Assembly: GCA_035236585.1 (NCBI GenBank)
Contig: CP141130.1
Coordinates: forward strand, 29,089,501-29,153,500
Source of the DNA: Warburgia ugandensis
Taxonomy: Eukaryota; Streptophyta; Magnoliopsida; Canellales; Canellaceae
Length of the DNA stretch: 64,000 bases
Direction: 5' to 3'
The notes below the pieces were generated by a model that made no database searches, was not told where the DNA came from, and was given only the letters and a program-made list of their open reading frames with translations. This document shows positions 45,130-57,131 of the stretch, in pieces (positions within the stretch are counted from its first letter, which is position 1; every line of letters begins with the position of its first letter). The position numbers were made by a program, and so were the translations under genes.

Positions 45130-47890
45130 AATGAAAAAATGTAATATTATCATAAGTAAAAAGCATATCACCTTTTTCAATTTGGAGACACCAACACCAT
45201 TGAGTATTATGGTTCTCATGTAACTCAACACATAGTACCTTCACTCCCAATTAGACTATTGTATATCACATTGTGCAACAAGAAAAACATAAAGGATCAA
45301 TAAATGCCATTTGTAAAATTGTAAGTTTAGTTATAAAATAGAGTAATTAACTATTTTCTATAACTGGACAATCTTAAAGTGAGTTTGAGTGATTACAAAC
45401 TCATTTACATTAGTCTATTACAGACTCATTTACATTAGTCTATGTTAATCATACGTTACAAATTTATATTTCAAATGCATTAGATACATATACAAAATTA
45501 CTTATCTAAACATAGTACATAAAAAGTTTAAAAGCAAACTTATGTATGATTTCTATGAGGTGGGATGGGTGTGCGATCTATAAGAATAAAAAACAAAGCT
45601 TGCTCACTATGCACATCCAAAATGAGAAGCATCCAATGAGCCTTATATACACAATTATATGAATTTTAATTAAAATTTAGAATCCCAAAGTGTAGAATAA
45701 GCTGGAAAAAAAATAATAATTAAAACTTAACTGCTATTATAAGGAATCATTAAGTCCTGCCCTTTGGAGCACTAGAAGAACCCTTGTAACATATCATCAA
45801 CATGCCTCTCCATCATCCATTACTCCCCCTTGAAGCTTACTTATCATCAACCCTTGTAACATATCATCAACAAATGATGTCAAGGTTAAGGAATTAATAA
45901 AGTACATCCTTGAGGGTGCTTGAGTTGACCCCATTGGCAAACTCGTAATAGGTCTTCTACCGTAAGTGGCACTTCAACAATGACATCAACAAGCACTCTA
46001 GCCTAGATCCCTATGGGGTTAATTACCCTATCTTGGTTGATGAATTTGTCGAGTGACATTAGGAATCAAGGCATATGAGGTGGGACTTTCACATGATTCT
46101 TAGATAAATGCTATAAAAATTGTGGAGATTTTTAGTCAATATTGAGCAATGAAGACATTCATTTTTATGATGGAAAATAATTATAAATAGTAGTACTAGT
46201 TCCATTAGTATGACAATAGCTAATGGTGTGACAATGGGCAACATCAATGGCTCTTTTTTGCTATTGATTAACCTTAGATTCAATTAATAAAAAATTCAAT
46301 TGAGATCTCTAGCTAAAAATTGTTGTTCAGGAAAGTAGTATGAAAAGATATATATCATGGACTCTATGAGAATGAGAAATTCCTCTGGCCAAACAATGTG
46401 GTGTGTAATTGCCTACCCAATGATTATAATATTTTTCAATTGTAAAGGAAACATTAGGCAGACATTTACATTCAAAGCCGTGGTAATGGACACATGCTTA
46501 CTCTGTACACTAACTCTATGCAAAATGGTTGACTCAAGCTCATATCATGAACCAATTGCATGATGTTTGATGGGTATTCAATGCCACTAGGCATTAACCC
46601 ACTTGCAAATCAGAAATACATTATACATTAGAGAGGTTGAGATAGGAGAATTATAGAAGGATGATGAAAAAGTTTTGGTGTCAATGTTTATATCTTCTTG
46701 GTCGAAGTTTCTCTTTCGAAGGGTAGAGGTTGTTCTTCATAAACTTCTTTGGTGGAAGAATTGCAGCCAACATTGGATGGAGGTACATGTGCAGTACAAT
46801 ATAGGATCCAGAGGAATGAGAAACTATCTGCTCCTTTATGCAACTACTTAAGAACACCCATTTTTATCTTATCACACATCTCCTTTGTATGCCTCTTCTT
46901 ATTCAAATATAGGTATTTTTTTATCAAAGAATTTGGATGGAACAATACCATGCCTTGTGCCCTTACTGGGTCAGGGTGGGCCTTCTCACCCAAAGCCCTA
47001 TACAGGATATTTTCATTGGTAACAATGCTGCTTAGAGTTCTTATACTCGTGCTTTCTTGGGTAAGAATGTCATGCAAAATTTAATTACAAGGACATGATC
47101 AGATTAATTAATTAATTGTATAAAATTGAAGGTAGTTAAGGATAGATAGGTGGAACGACTTACAATGCATGAAGAAACTTTTGTAGGAGCTTCATTTGTG
47201 AAATTTGGGCCTTATAGCCCATTGAATGCACCATCTTATAGAGGAGGGCATAGTCAATGGGATCTCTAGTCCTAGCTTTCATTTTTCATCAAGCAAGACA
47301 CTATAGTTAAGTAATGAAATGCATGTAACTATAGTATAATTTGAAAGGAATAAACTGCCACATATACTTACTTCACATTATTCCAAATGGGCGTAGCCCA
47401 ACCTAGAGAAGTGGTGTTGCATATTGGTTTCAGCACCTTTTTTCCTCTTGCACTCTTTTCATGCACATTAATATGTACATAATCAAGTTTGAATAATCGA
47501 ATTGTTTTAGTACATATCTCAAATTCAGCATCATATGGTTCTTTACAATTTCATTACAAACATCCTAATCAATGATGTTAGAATAAATGGCAGGCATTGT
47601 GCATAGCCTCTACAAATAATTAATATATGGAGCCATGTGGTTGCAAACAAGGTAGTTCTTCCATTTTCTCATTTATTAACCAACTCCTTATAAAGCACGC
47701 ATCTTCTTATTCTCAGGTACCTCAAAGGTAATCCACAAAATACAAAGCATATTACTATATTTGAAATTAAGAAGAGAAGGTATGTTATAAATTATATAAT
47801 ATATAACATTTTTACATACCTTTACAATCTCTCATATTGAATCTTTTATTGATGATAGCATACATCTCCAATCATCAATCATAATAGGCA
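45130..47890 (-). pseudogene. CACTA second gene: Transposase_24-like plus Ulp1-like protease (copy C)
   Basis: Same order as in A. AHWMLLILDVHSEQALFFIL (about 45645-45590) keeps the catalytic His and ILIDRTPIPP the following Asp. The Cys motif at 45250-45215 reads NWE-stop-RYYVLSYM, so the Cys codon is now a stop and the next Gly an Arg. Upstream, a Transposase_24-type HPDPVRAQGMVLFHPN stretch (about 46985-46940) corresponds to A's HPSRVRGIGYGVVPS. Introns and stops break it further. The 5' exon is cut off by the gypsy insertion at 47896. Confidence 0.7.
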
Positions 47891-47895
47891 CCATG

Positions 47896-50150
47896 TGATA
47901 AGTATATAATTATTACATAAAATACCTCCATATTTAGTAGGTTTTAGCCCTTGTTTTATCATAAAGATCACTAATTACAGTTATTTTCACATTCTGTAAG
48001 ATTAGGATACAATTGTAAATTGCATATTTTTGGCATTTCAAAGGCTAAAAGATGGATAATCCAATGTCCAAGCATCAACATGGGCCCTTTCTCTCCTTAG
48101 ACTTCAAGATGGGGACCACCTACATGTGTACCATGAATTTTTATGCAAATGTGGTACATTTCACTTATATCCACATAGAATACATGAAAGGATGAGAATG
48201 ATCATTTGAGAAAAAATGAGGGTGGAGGGAGGCAAAAAACAAGAAATCTACAATCAATTTTCATCTAAGAATTTCAAGAAAGAATGGCTAAAATCATTCC
48301 ACACTAAGATCATTCTAAAGTAACCAACAAGAAGCTATTTGAGTTAGGATTGACTAATAGGAAGAAGCAATGGATGAGAGAGAGAAAACTAAATCATGAT
48401 TGGTGGAAAAACTTTAGGTGGGTTGCCCACCATTTTTCAAGTAGGAGAAATTAGCCACCTTGCCCTTATTAAAAAGTCAAATCAAATTCCTAAGTAGGAA
48501 AGATCTCCACCACTCATTTCAATCCAATGGCTTGCATTCATATTAGATTTCTAAACTCCAACACAACCAAAAAGCCATTCCACACCTCTCCTCTTTTTAT
48601 TCCCATTCCTACTTATTTTCCTAGATTTTCTTTCCTTTTTCGTATTCTCTTTCCTCCCCTAACCTATCCTTCTTCCCATTTTCTTATATTTCCTTTCCTT
48701 TACACCTTATGGTCTTCTAACCATATCCCTATGGATTCCATGCCTCCCCCCTCTTTCTTACCTCTTTTCCTAGCTTAGATATCCACCATTCATCTATCCT
48801 TTAACCCATATGATTTCCACCCTCCATTCCTTAGGGCTTCCAGTCCAAAAATCTAAATATCGGGGATTTTCCTTAGAGAGAGAGAGAGAGAGAGAGAGAG
48901 ACCCATTTCTTAAGGAGGCTCGATATAGGATCTAAAGAACAAGGAGCATGGGGTCTTTAGAAAAGAAGAGATGAAAATTCTCTAAGTTCAATGTGTGTAT
49001 TCCATGGAGAAAATGTGAGTTTCCTTGAGTTTTCTTTCATTCATTCTTCCATTACACACTAGTCTTCCATTGTTTTATTTCATCTTTTTTTTCCTATACC
49101 ACCCATAACTGATTTTCATGCCCTAAAGTATACATCCCATAAGTTATTCTACCACCAAATCTCATCCCAAAATCTATAGTTCCTTCTATCCATCCCCTAT
49201 TCCTTACTATCACTTTCACGCTTAGTTTTACTCCTTTCCACTATTCTATTTATATAAAAAAAATTTACACCTCAAATCATCTTGAAAATGAGAAGATCAC
49301 CTCATCATACACTTTATAACTCCATAAAATTTAATCTCTATCTATTTCTTTCCATCATCCAATCTTACACCCAAGTACACCATGTTTTACACGCCTATGC
49401 TATAAAAAATGCACTACCACCGATCTTTGTTCCTCCAACCAATGTATCACTCAATAACTTGTGTAATCTTTAATCGGTGAAATAGAATAATTGTTAGTTT
49501 TACATTTTTAGCCATTTAATTTTATAGCATGAGTAGGTAAATTTTATTTCCTAGTGTTAGGATGAAATTAAGATGCAATGGAATGATTTTTTGATCAAGT
49601 AAAACTTGGAATAAAATTTTTGCATAATATTATATAAGGAAAATTAATACTAATTCATATAATTATTGATCTCTATATAGGTTTTATCTTATACTTCCTA
49701 GCCAGAGATATTAACTATGTTGAATTAGTAAGGATTAAAATACAAAAATATTTGATAGTCTGTGCTCTAAAAGGATATATTATGCATTGAGTAAATAAGT
49801 TAATCTATATTAATTCTTTAAGATAAAAAATCTCTAAAATAGTGATTTAAAGAAATTTTTTAAATGAATTATAAAAGTTCCAATTTCTTGGTCGTAGGCT
49901 CATTTGATATATTATAATAGATTCTAGAACCCAGTTTTTGTTTCTAAGTAATTTCATAATTTTTAGCAAGCTTACTTTATTTTTGATAATTTTTTGAATT
50001 AGTTTAATTTTCTATTAGGTTAAAGGTGATTAAAATAATATTTAATTAAATCTATGTATTAATAGAGTCTCTATGGATCAACTCATACTTGCACAATTTG
50101 TGTTACAATAGAGTCACACACTTATAGTTATTTTTAAAACATATCAAATT
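47896..50150 (+). repeat. 5' LTR of the gypsy element
   Basis: About 2.25 kb. Its end, GGATCAACTCATACTTGC, then TTACAATAGAGTCACACAC, matches the other LTR ends in the window. It contains a pyrimidine-rich stretch (48527-48770) and a (GA)n run (48877-48900); the short frames within (48527-48778, 49282-49473) are not genes. Confidence 0.7.
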
Positions 50151-50152
50151 TC

Positions 50153-50171
50153 TAGCGTCATTGCTAAGGAC
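50153..50171 (+). promoter_or_regulatory. Decayed tRNA-Asp primer-binding site
   Basis: TAGCGTCATTGCTAAGGAC aligns without gaps to the tRNA-Asp PBS known from many plant gypsy elements (TGGCGCCGTTGCCGGGGAC). All six mismatches are transitions (G to A or C to T). It lies immediately inside the LTR. Confidence 0.8.
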
Positions 50172-51197
50172 AACAAATTTTTAGTTAAATCTACGTTAAT
50201 TACTTTACTACTAGTTTTACTTTTTAGGGTTGCATTCATTTTAGTTGCATCTTACATTTTATTTCCATTATTCTTGTGAATTTTAGGGTTCTCAATTTTA
50301 TATTTATTTTTATAAGAATATGGTGTAGGAATTGAAGGAATGTATTTTATCTAATTACAATTTATTAAAATTAAATGGGCTCTACTAATATAGGTCAAGG
50401 GTGGGCCATCCTGACTTAGAAGCGGAGGTAGAATGTAAATGGAGCCACCCTTGTACGAGAAGACTTTATCCAAGACCCCACTATAATCTTTTCTAATCTC
50501 TTTTTATTTTCTAGATTAGGATTGCATATAAATTAGTTTGCGTTATTTATTTGGCAGTGGAAATTATATAGTGTGCATCCACTATATTACTTGTGTTATT
50601 ATATCTATGACTTTGCATTAGCTGCTCCTCTTAACAAGGGATAGCCTAAGCTTGGCTAGAATGCATGAACGTACACTGTCAGGGTTATAGTGTCTTGTCT
50701 ATTGAGGTTAGGACCCTTTGTTAAGTAGCATATAGGTAGATGCATTAGTTTACTACTTTTCTTGCATTTTTTAGGGAACATTTGATGCTTTAAGGTGATA
50801 TATGATTTATCAAATAAGCTTTGTGTGAAAATTGATTAGTAATGCCACTCATCCTTACAAGATCAAGGTGGATTTCGTCACCATCCCTTGGCCCACCTAG
50901 GTTAATCATCATTAGACACAATTCTATCCTCGCACAATTAATTTAAAGTCAACCTAGGAGAGACCTTAGTAGCTTACGAGCTCATAGGACCCTCTTGGAA
51001 GGACGCGACCTATCGCCTCTCCAATGGTCCCTAGTTGATTAGTTATATTGACATTTAAATGACTGGCTCTGCCAACACACTTGATGACTCAAATCAACTA
51101 CGACTGGCTAAGAAGGGTGTGAAGTGGTTGATGAAGGTAGGACCTAATTGGTAAGCAGTAGGATAAGTCTAAAAGAGAGAAGAAGTTGCGTTAGAAA
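50172..51197 (+). other. Leader of the gypsy element
   Basis: Untranslated leader between PBS and gag. No open frame and no recognised motif. It contains phrases typical of these leaders, but nothing that can be assigned. Confidence 0.5.
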
Positions 51198-51471
51198 TGA
51201 CTTAAAAGTCACTCCCTCAAAGAAAATAAAGGAAAATCAAACCTTTTAACTTGTCTTCTTTATGGTTAGAATTATTGTGTCTCCTTTAATTACATATGAT
51301 TTGTGTAACTTGTATCATTTAGCTTAGGTTAGAAATAACTTAAAAGTCTCTCCCCCAAAGAAAATAAAGGAAAATCGAACCTTTATACTTGTTTGCTTTA
51401 TGGTTAGAATTATTGTGTCCTTTAATTACATATGATTTATGTAACTTGCATCCTTTAGCTTAGGTTTCCTT
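51198..51471. repeat. 137-bp tandem duplication in the gypsy leader
   Basis: GTTAGAAATGACTTAAAAGTC (in part) through CATTTAGCTTAG is repeated directly as GTTAGAAATAACTTAAAAG to CCTTTAGCTTAG, with AAAGAAAATAAAGGAAAATC and TTAGAATTATTGTGT in both. A few substitutions and a 2-bp indel separate the copies. Confidence 0.9.
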
Positions 51472-51639
51472 ACTTTAGTTGAAAAAAAAAAGAAAAAAGA
51501 TCTATCATTCTATACGATCTACTTGTTTTCATTGTATACAAATTGGAATCAACTGTACCAACTTTTTAGTGTATGCATGGTTGTTGATCGTTGAAGCTAA
51601 GTCTAGTACAAATAAATCTTGAGATGGAATGGATTACAA

Positions 51640-52780
51640 GGCAAGAGTATAATAGATTTAATTAACCCTACAATGACATGGTAAACAAAGTAGCACAGGT
51701 TAAACATTTGAGGAACTATTCTACTCTGCTGCAATTTAACTCTCCTTCATGTGTAGTTGTACCTACAACTAACACAAAACATTTTTCAATAAAGCCAAGG
51801 GTCATTTAACTTTTACCAATGTTCTGTGGGTTGGATAAAGAGGACCTATACCTTTGTGTCAAGGAGTTCCTTGATATATGTGCAACCTTCAATACCATAG
51901 CTTTATTGATGACTCCATCATGTTGAGACTATTTCCTTTTTCTTTAAAAGATAAGGCAATTGCATGTGTCAACTCACTAGAAGTTGGATCCATCACATCA
52001 TGGGATCAACTATCTAAGAAGTTCCTTGACAAGTTTTTCCTAGTCCATAAAACTAATGCCATTAGGAGGGAAATCTTCAACTTCTATTAGAAAGAAGGAG
52101 AACACTTCTATGTTGGGAGAGATGGAAAGACATGTTATTGAAGTGTTCACATAGTTTTAGGAAATTGTAGTAAGTACAATACTTCTAGGAAGGTTTGACC
52201 CCCCATAGAACCGATGTATGATTAATTCCACAAGTGGTGGGGGGCCTTCATGGTCAAGAGTGATGTGGAGGCCTAGAATTTCTTTGAGAAACTTGTTGAA
52301 AAATCTCAATAATGGGACTACTCAACTAAAATGGAAGATATTCATTACCTCATAAAAAGAGTGGTCTATATGAGATAGGGGTCACTTAGGACTAGTATAG
52401 TGAAATAGATATGTTGGGCCATAAGGTTGATAAAATTGATAGTCTTATTGAACAATTAGATGCTTTCATGCTTTCTAATAGATCTTTGATTCATCTTTAA
52501 TCTGAGGCCAGCTTGATTTGCTCAAATCTCATGCATCCAACTACTTCATGCCCACCGAGCTCCACATTCCAGGAATACTTCTCAGAACAAGCAAATGCAA
52601 TGAATGCATTTAGAAATCCTAGCAACAATAATCCTTATTTAGAGACCTACAATTTGAGATGGGCTAGGCATCGAAATTTTTCATGGTCCAAGAATAACAT
52701 CCAAGGCGGTCTACTTGGGATCCCCTATCCTCAAACCTTTCCTCGTGCTCTAATGCGACAACATCCAATTCCTCAATAGT
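51640..52780 (+). pseudogene. Gypsy gag relic
   Basis: The retrotransposon gag domain appears as LRLFPFSLKDKAIACVNSLE, GSITSWDQLSKKFLDKFF and AIRREIFNF (51920-52085), closely following the plant gypsy consensus order. After a stop-rich stretch the C-terminal region (52513-52779) reads EQANAMNAFRNPSNNNPYLE and WARHRNFSWSKNN, again typical of this gag. No CCHC zinc knuckle was found. Gag would form the particle that packages the RNA. Stops at 52088 and elsewhere inactivate it. Confidence 0.8.
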
Positions 52781-53259
52781 TTTCATTAAAAACAAGGAAA
52801 ATGTCAATTGTGGAAATGCTAAATCTATCAATGAAGAGTTCTTTACAATTCTAGCATGTCATTAAACAAACTCTCTAGGCAACTCAACTTCTATTTCAAA
52901 GTTGGAATATTAGATGGGTCAGCTATCTGCTGCCTTAAGGGAGAAAGGAAAATTCCCTAGTCAGCCATATTATTGAACCACAATGATCAATATGAGATTG
53001 GTAACACTTTTAAGGACCAAAAATATCAAGAACATGCCAAATCAATCACTATCCTTCAGAGTGGAAAGCATATACATAATAAGGTATGACTAACTAAGTA
53101 TTACACAGTAGTTGAGGAGATAAAAAAACCTACACAAGTTAAGAAAGGTATATCCCTTTCTCTAAACCTCTTCCAAATGCATCATATGTTCCTAAGCTTC
53201 CCTTAGGCGCTGGATTATAGAGCTGACATGTGCTGCAAGAAAGGCTACCACTACCACTG

Positions 53260-53620
53260 GACAAGGGAACACACTATTGATAGGGTACTACTTGACTTAG
53301 GGGCTAGTGTGAACTTGTTGCCTTAGTTTTTGTGTAACTAGCACTGGGCAAGATGAAGCCTACCACTACCACTTTGTAATGAGGAGTTAGATCAATGAAA
53401 ATTCTTTGTGATGTGGTAGGAGATGACTTGGTACATGTTGAAAGTTTTCTATTCCATGTAGATCTTTTAGTTTTAGACACCTACCCTATAACTCATCCTA
53501 GTAGTCAGATACAAGTAATTTTGGGATGGGCGTTCTTGGCCACATCTAGTACAATTATAAATTGTAGGAATGGCATCATGAAATTATCCTTTGACAATAT
53601 GAAGATTTAGCTTAATGTCT
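53260..53620 (+). pseudogene. Gypsy aspartic protease relic
   Basis: LDLGASVNLLP (about 53288-53322) is the active-site region, with the D-[LS]-G-A signature of retropepsins. It is followed by a frameshift and by VHVESFLFHVDLLVLDTYP (53430-53490), then VILGWAFLATSSTIINCRNG (53516-53575) and MKLSFDNM, the normal end of the domain. The protease would cut the Gag-Pol polyprotein. Stop and shift at 53325-53395 make it inactive. Confidence 0.8.
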
Positions 53621-53639
53621 TTAATTCTAGACAACATAT

Positions 53640-54100
53640 AGACTTTGTACTTATGAAATCAACATGATTGAGAGTCTAGTTTGTGGTGCTTTCCTTCAAT
53701 CCTCCTACTCTAATCCACTAGAAGTTTATCTATCCCATTTTAATGGGGATTTTGGCATAGATAAGTGCATAAATGACATAAATGCACTATTAGATATAGT
53801 GCCAATTATAGATACTTGTAGATGGCAAGCTAAAGTGGAACCTTTGATACTTCCTGACACAAGTAGCGTGCCATCCACTGAGATATACCCTACTCTTGAC
53901 CTAAAACCATTTCCTGACAGGTTGAAATATGCATTTTTAGGTTCATCTAAGACCTTGCTTGTTATAGTTTCCTTTGAGTTAGATTAAGAATAGTAGGGTA
54001 AGTTACTTAATGTTCTTAGGAAACATAAGACGGCTATAGGGTGGTCAATAGTAGACCTTAAAGGAATTAGCCTCACCATTTGTGTTATGATTTTAAAGTT
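53640..54100 (+). pseudogene. Start of gypsy pol, linker to reverse transcriptase
   Basis: The frame 53664-53987 reads SYSNPLEVYLSHFNGDFG, LKPFPDRLKYAFLGSSKTL and beyond its stop LRKHKTAIGWSIVDLKGISL (54015-54075), the conserved lead-in to the RT of these elements. The similarity ends at about 54098, before any RT catalytic motif, where an inverted LTR starts. Confidence 0.78.
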
Positions 54101-55700
54101 AACTCACAAGTGCATGAATCGGTTGTAATATAGCATGCTAGTGAGGTCTAGCCCATGAGGAATCAAACGATTGTGATGCTAGTGGTCCCTACTTTAAACT
54201 ATCTAAACTAGCCAAAATTCAAGAGATTTTAAACCTAAACTAAGAATGGAAATTAGCATATTGAAATGGAAATTATGCAAAAGCTAGAAACACGCTTAAA
54301 TAAAAAACTTTCCTAAAGCACACTTTCTAAAATTAAAAACTTTCTAAATTTATGACCTTGCTTAAGCAAAACTTTCCAAAAATGCAATTTTTAACAACTT
54401 TCCTAAATGAACTTTCCTAAACATAAAGTTAAGCAGCTAACTGAAGGAAATATGCACTACACAACTATTTTCATAATCATGCAAATTCTAAAGAATGCAA
54501 TGAAAATAAAGAAGCTAAACTTTAACAACTAACAACAAGTTAACAACAAGCTAACAACTAAACAAGATCAACTTAACTAACTATTTTTTCTGACTTGAAA
54601 GAATGCAACAACTTAGATCTCAATCACTCAAAACCATGCATTCCAACCATGGGTTGCACTAATTGATTGCATGTATGGTTTTGATTTCCTTTTAGGTTAG
54701 ATTGGTTGGAATGGCTGGAACAATAATATGAAATTAACTACTTAACCATGAGATAAACATTTAAATTAAACATCACCATCCATCAACCAAAGAAGTTCAA
54801 TGAAATATCAAATTATATTGCATAAACAATGTTTACATGGATGGTGCATTGCACTTTTGCAGAGTACGCACCATGCTTTCTCTCAATCTAAATTCAAAAC
54901 TAGATCTTAATGATGATTTCTCCTCCAACAAGCTTGAGATTTAATGGAAAATCTAATGGCATATAAAGGTAACACTCAAAGAAAAACTAAGCAAACAATA
55001 CTAGAGTTCAAGGAAACCAAAGAGAACTAAAAGGCAATGAAAAGAAAAAGGCAAAGATTAAATTCAAGATGATTTCCCTTCGCTGTCACTTCAAGGGAAA
55101 GACCAACTTTGGATCTTAATCTTTATGAAAGGAAAAAATAAGAGAATTACAAAGCATTAACTAGCATGAAAGTAACTAAGATTAAAAAAGAGAAGAAAGA
55201 AGATGAATCAACCTTTGAAAGGTCAAGAGGAGATGCAACACACCCTAGAAAAGAGTAACAGCCACCCAAAGGAGATAAAATTCCAAAGCAAAAGAGAGGA
55301 GGAGGAATTAGGAAGAGAATGTCTTCTTCCTATGGAGGAGGTGTCTTTTTCCATACAATGAAAGAGTCCTTCCTCTTAAGTTTTTGTGGGTCTTTTAAAA
55401 ATTTTCTCCTACATTTTCTACGATAGCCTAAGAATAAGGTGTAGTGTTGATGAAAATAAGTAATTTTGGATGGCTAAGATGATTGTTAAGATAGGGTTTT
55501 CAAAGAGGAAACAAGTAAATAGGTGGCTGTCTTTTTGGGAGATAGGTAGGTAGGAGACACCATTCTTTTAGGATGGGGCATCTCCCCTTTTAAAAATCAT
55601 TGGAAATCCTAAATAATGGAAAGTAGGTGGATGGATGAGGTAGGAAAGAGAAAGGAAAGTGGGAGGAAAGAGATGAGTAGGAAAAAGGATAGGAAAGTTC
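54101..55700 (-). mobile_element. LTR in opposite orientation (Ty3/gypsy type)
   Basis: Its left edge, ACTCACAAGTGCATGAATCGG, quoted in part, and then ATATAGCATGCTAGTGAGG, is the inverted form of the LTR ends at 28550 and 62830. Upstream in its own sense it has pyrimidine-rich and AT-rich parts like the other LTRs. It runs at least to 55700, where a truncated RTE copy begins, and may continue at 57132-57211. The frame 55568-55774 is not a gene. Confidence 0.6.
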
Positions 55701-57131
55701 AATGGTATACCAATAGAGGTTTGGAAGCATATGGGAGATATGGGGGTAGTTTGGTTGACAAAGTTGTTTAACAAGATTATAAAATCAAAGAAAATGCCTG
55801 ATGAGTGGAGGAAAAGCTCTATTATTCCAATTTATAAGAACAAAGGAGACATACAGAGCTACACTAATTATTGAGAGATGAAACTTATGAGCCACACTAT
55901 GAAACTTTTTGAAAGAGTGATTGAGAAGAGGCTATGACATGAAACAAGTGTATTGGAGAATTAGTTTGGTTTCATGCCTAGGAGGTCTACTATGGAAGCT
56001 ATTTTCTTATTAAGACAATTGGTAGAGAAATATAGGGAGAGGAGGAAAGACCTCCACATGGTCTTTATTGATTTAGAGAAAGCTTATGATAGAGTCGCTA
56101 GAGAGTTAATATGGAGGGTGTTGGGCGAGTAGGTGGTTTTGCTGCGGTATATAGACATAATTAAAGATATGTATGAGGGAGTGATAACAAATGTTAAGAC
56201 CACTAGTGGTGAGATTGGTGATTTTTCTGTCACTGTAGGATTGCACCAAGGATCAGCATTGAGCCCATACCCTTTCACATTGGTTATAGATGAGTTAACA
56301 AAATATCTACATGAGAAAATTCTCTAGTGCGTGCTATTTGTAGATGATATAGTCTTACTTGATGAGACAAGGGAGGGTGTAAACACAAAGTTGGAGTCAT
56401 GGAGAGAAGCACTTGAAAGGATTTAAAATTAGCCAAACTAACACAGAATATATGGAATCCAATTTTAGCAAGGAGAGGAGTAAGAGTGGAACACCAGTCA
56501 AGATTGATAACCAAGAAGTCCTCGTAAAATACCACTTTTGGTACTTAGGATCAAAGATTCATGAGAGTGGAGAGATTGAGAGGGAGGTTACCCAGAGAAT
56601 CCAAGCGGGTTGGAATAAATGGAGATGTGCATTTGGTGTTTTGTGTGATCGGTGGGTGCCACTCAAACTAAATGAAAAATTCTACAGGATAGCCATAAGG
56701 CCAGCCATGCTCTATGGATCAGAGTGTTGGGCAGTTAAGGAACATCATGCTCATAGGATGAACATCGTAGAAATGAGAGTGTTGAGATGGATGAGTGGTA
56801 AAATAAGACGGATAGAATTAGGAATAAAAATATTAGAGGAAATTTAAGGGTAGCACCAATAGGTAACAAGATGAGGGAGATTAGACTTAGATGGTTTGGA
56901 CATGTCCAAAGAAGATCGAAAATGGCACCGTTTAGAAGGAGTGAGGCAATGCAAGTTGAAGGTTCTAAAAGGGCAAGGGAAGGCCCAAAAGAACTTGGAT
57001 AAAAGTGGTGAGGAAAGATTTAAAAACTTTGAGACTAAATGAAGTCATGGTACTTAGTAGAGAGGAATGGAGAAATAAGATTCATGTAGCTAACCCCTAA
57101 TTGGGATAAGGTCTTGATGATAATGATGATG
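55701..57131 (+). mobile_element. RTE LINE, 5'-truncated second copy
   Basis: Begins within the RT region at GTATACCAATAGAGGTTTGG and is collinear with the minus-strand copy at 9132-10570. RT pieces: [18 protein letters not shown] (55980), [12 protein letters not shown] (56062), GLHQGSALSPYPF (56240-56278), [17 protein letters not shown] (56330-56380, with Val for the usual Ala), YGSECWAVKEHHAHRM (56710) and LRWFGHVQRRS (56887). It ends CCCCTAATTGGGATAAGG, then TCTTGATGATAATGATGATG. Several stops and frameshifts. It sits in or beside an inverted gypsy LTR. Confidence 0.88.

Larger units (their letters stand above)
44516..47895 (-). mobile_element. CACTA fragment C (second-gene end)
   Basis: The left edge CAGTATACACAGGAG matches the 3' terminus of A (CACTATTACATGGAGG), followed by TTAAAAATATTAATAGAAG, the same inner sequence as A. 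A terminal array follows (44560-44830) and then the second gene. Similarity to A continues to GGCACCATG at 47895 and stops where a gypsy LTR begins. The TIR has decayed (CAGTA). Confidence 0.75.
47896..54100 (+). mobile_element. Ty3/gypsy LTR retrotransposon, 3'-truncated
   Basis: Starts TGATAAGTATATAATT exactly where similarity to CACTA A stops. It contains a long 5' LTR, a tRNA-Asp-type PBS, a leader, gag, protease and the first part of pol, then breaks off at about 54100 before the RT motifs. Gag and protease resemble the Athila-like or other plant gypsy elements with long LTRs. RT, RNase H, integrase and the 3' LTR are not seen. All frames have stops. Confidence 0.75.
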
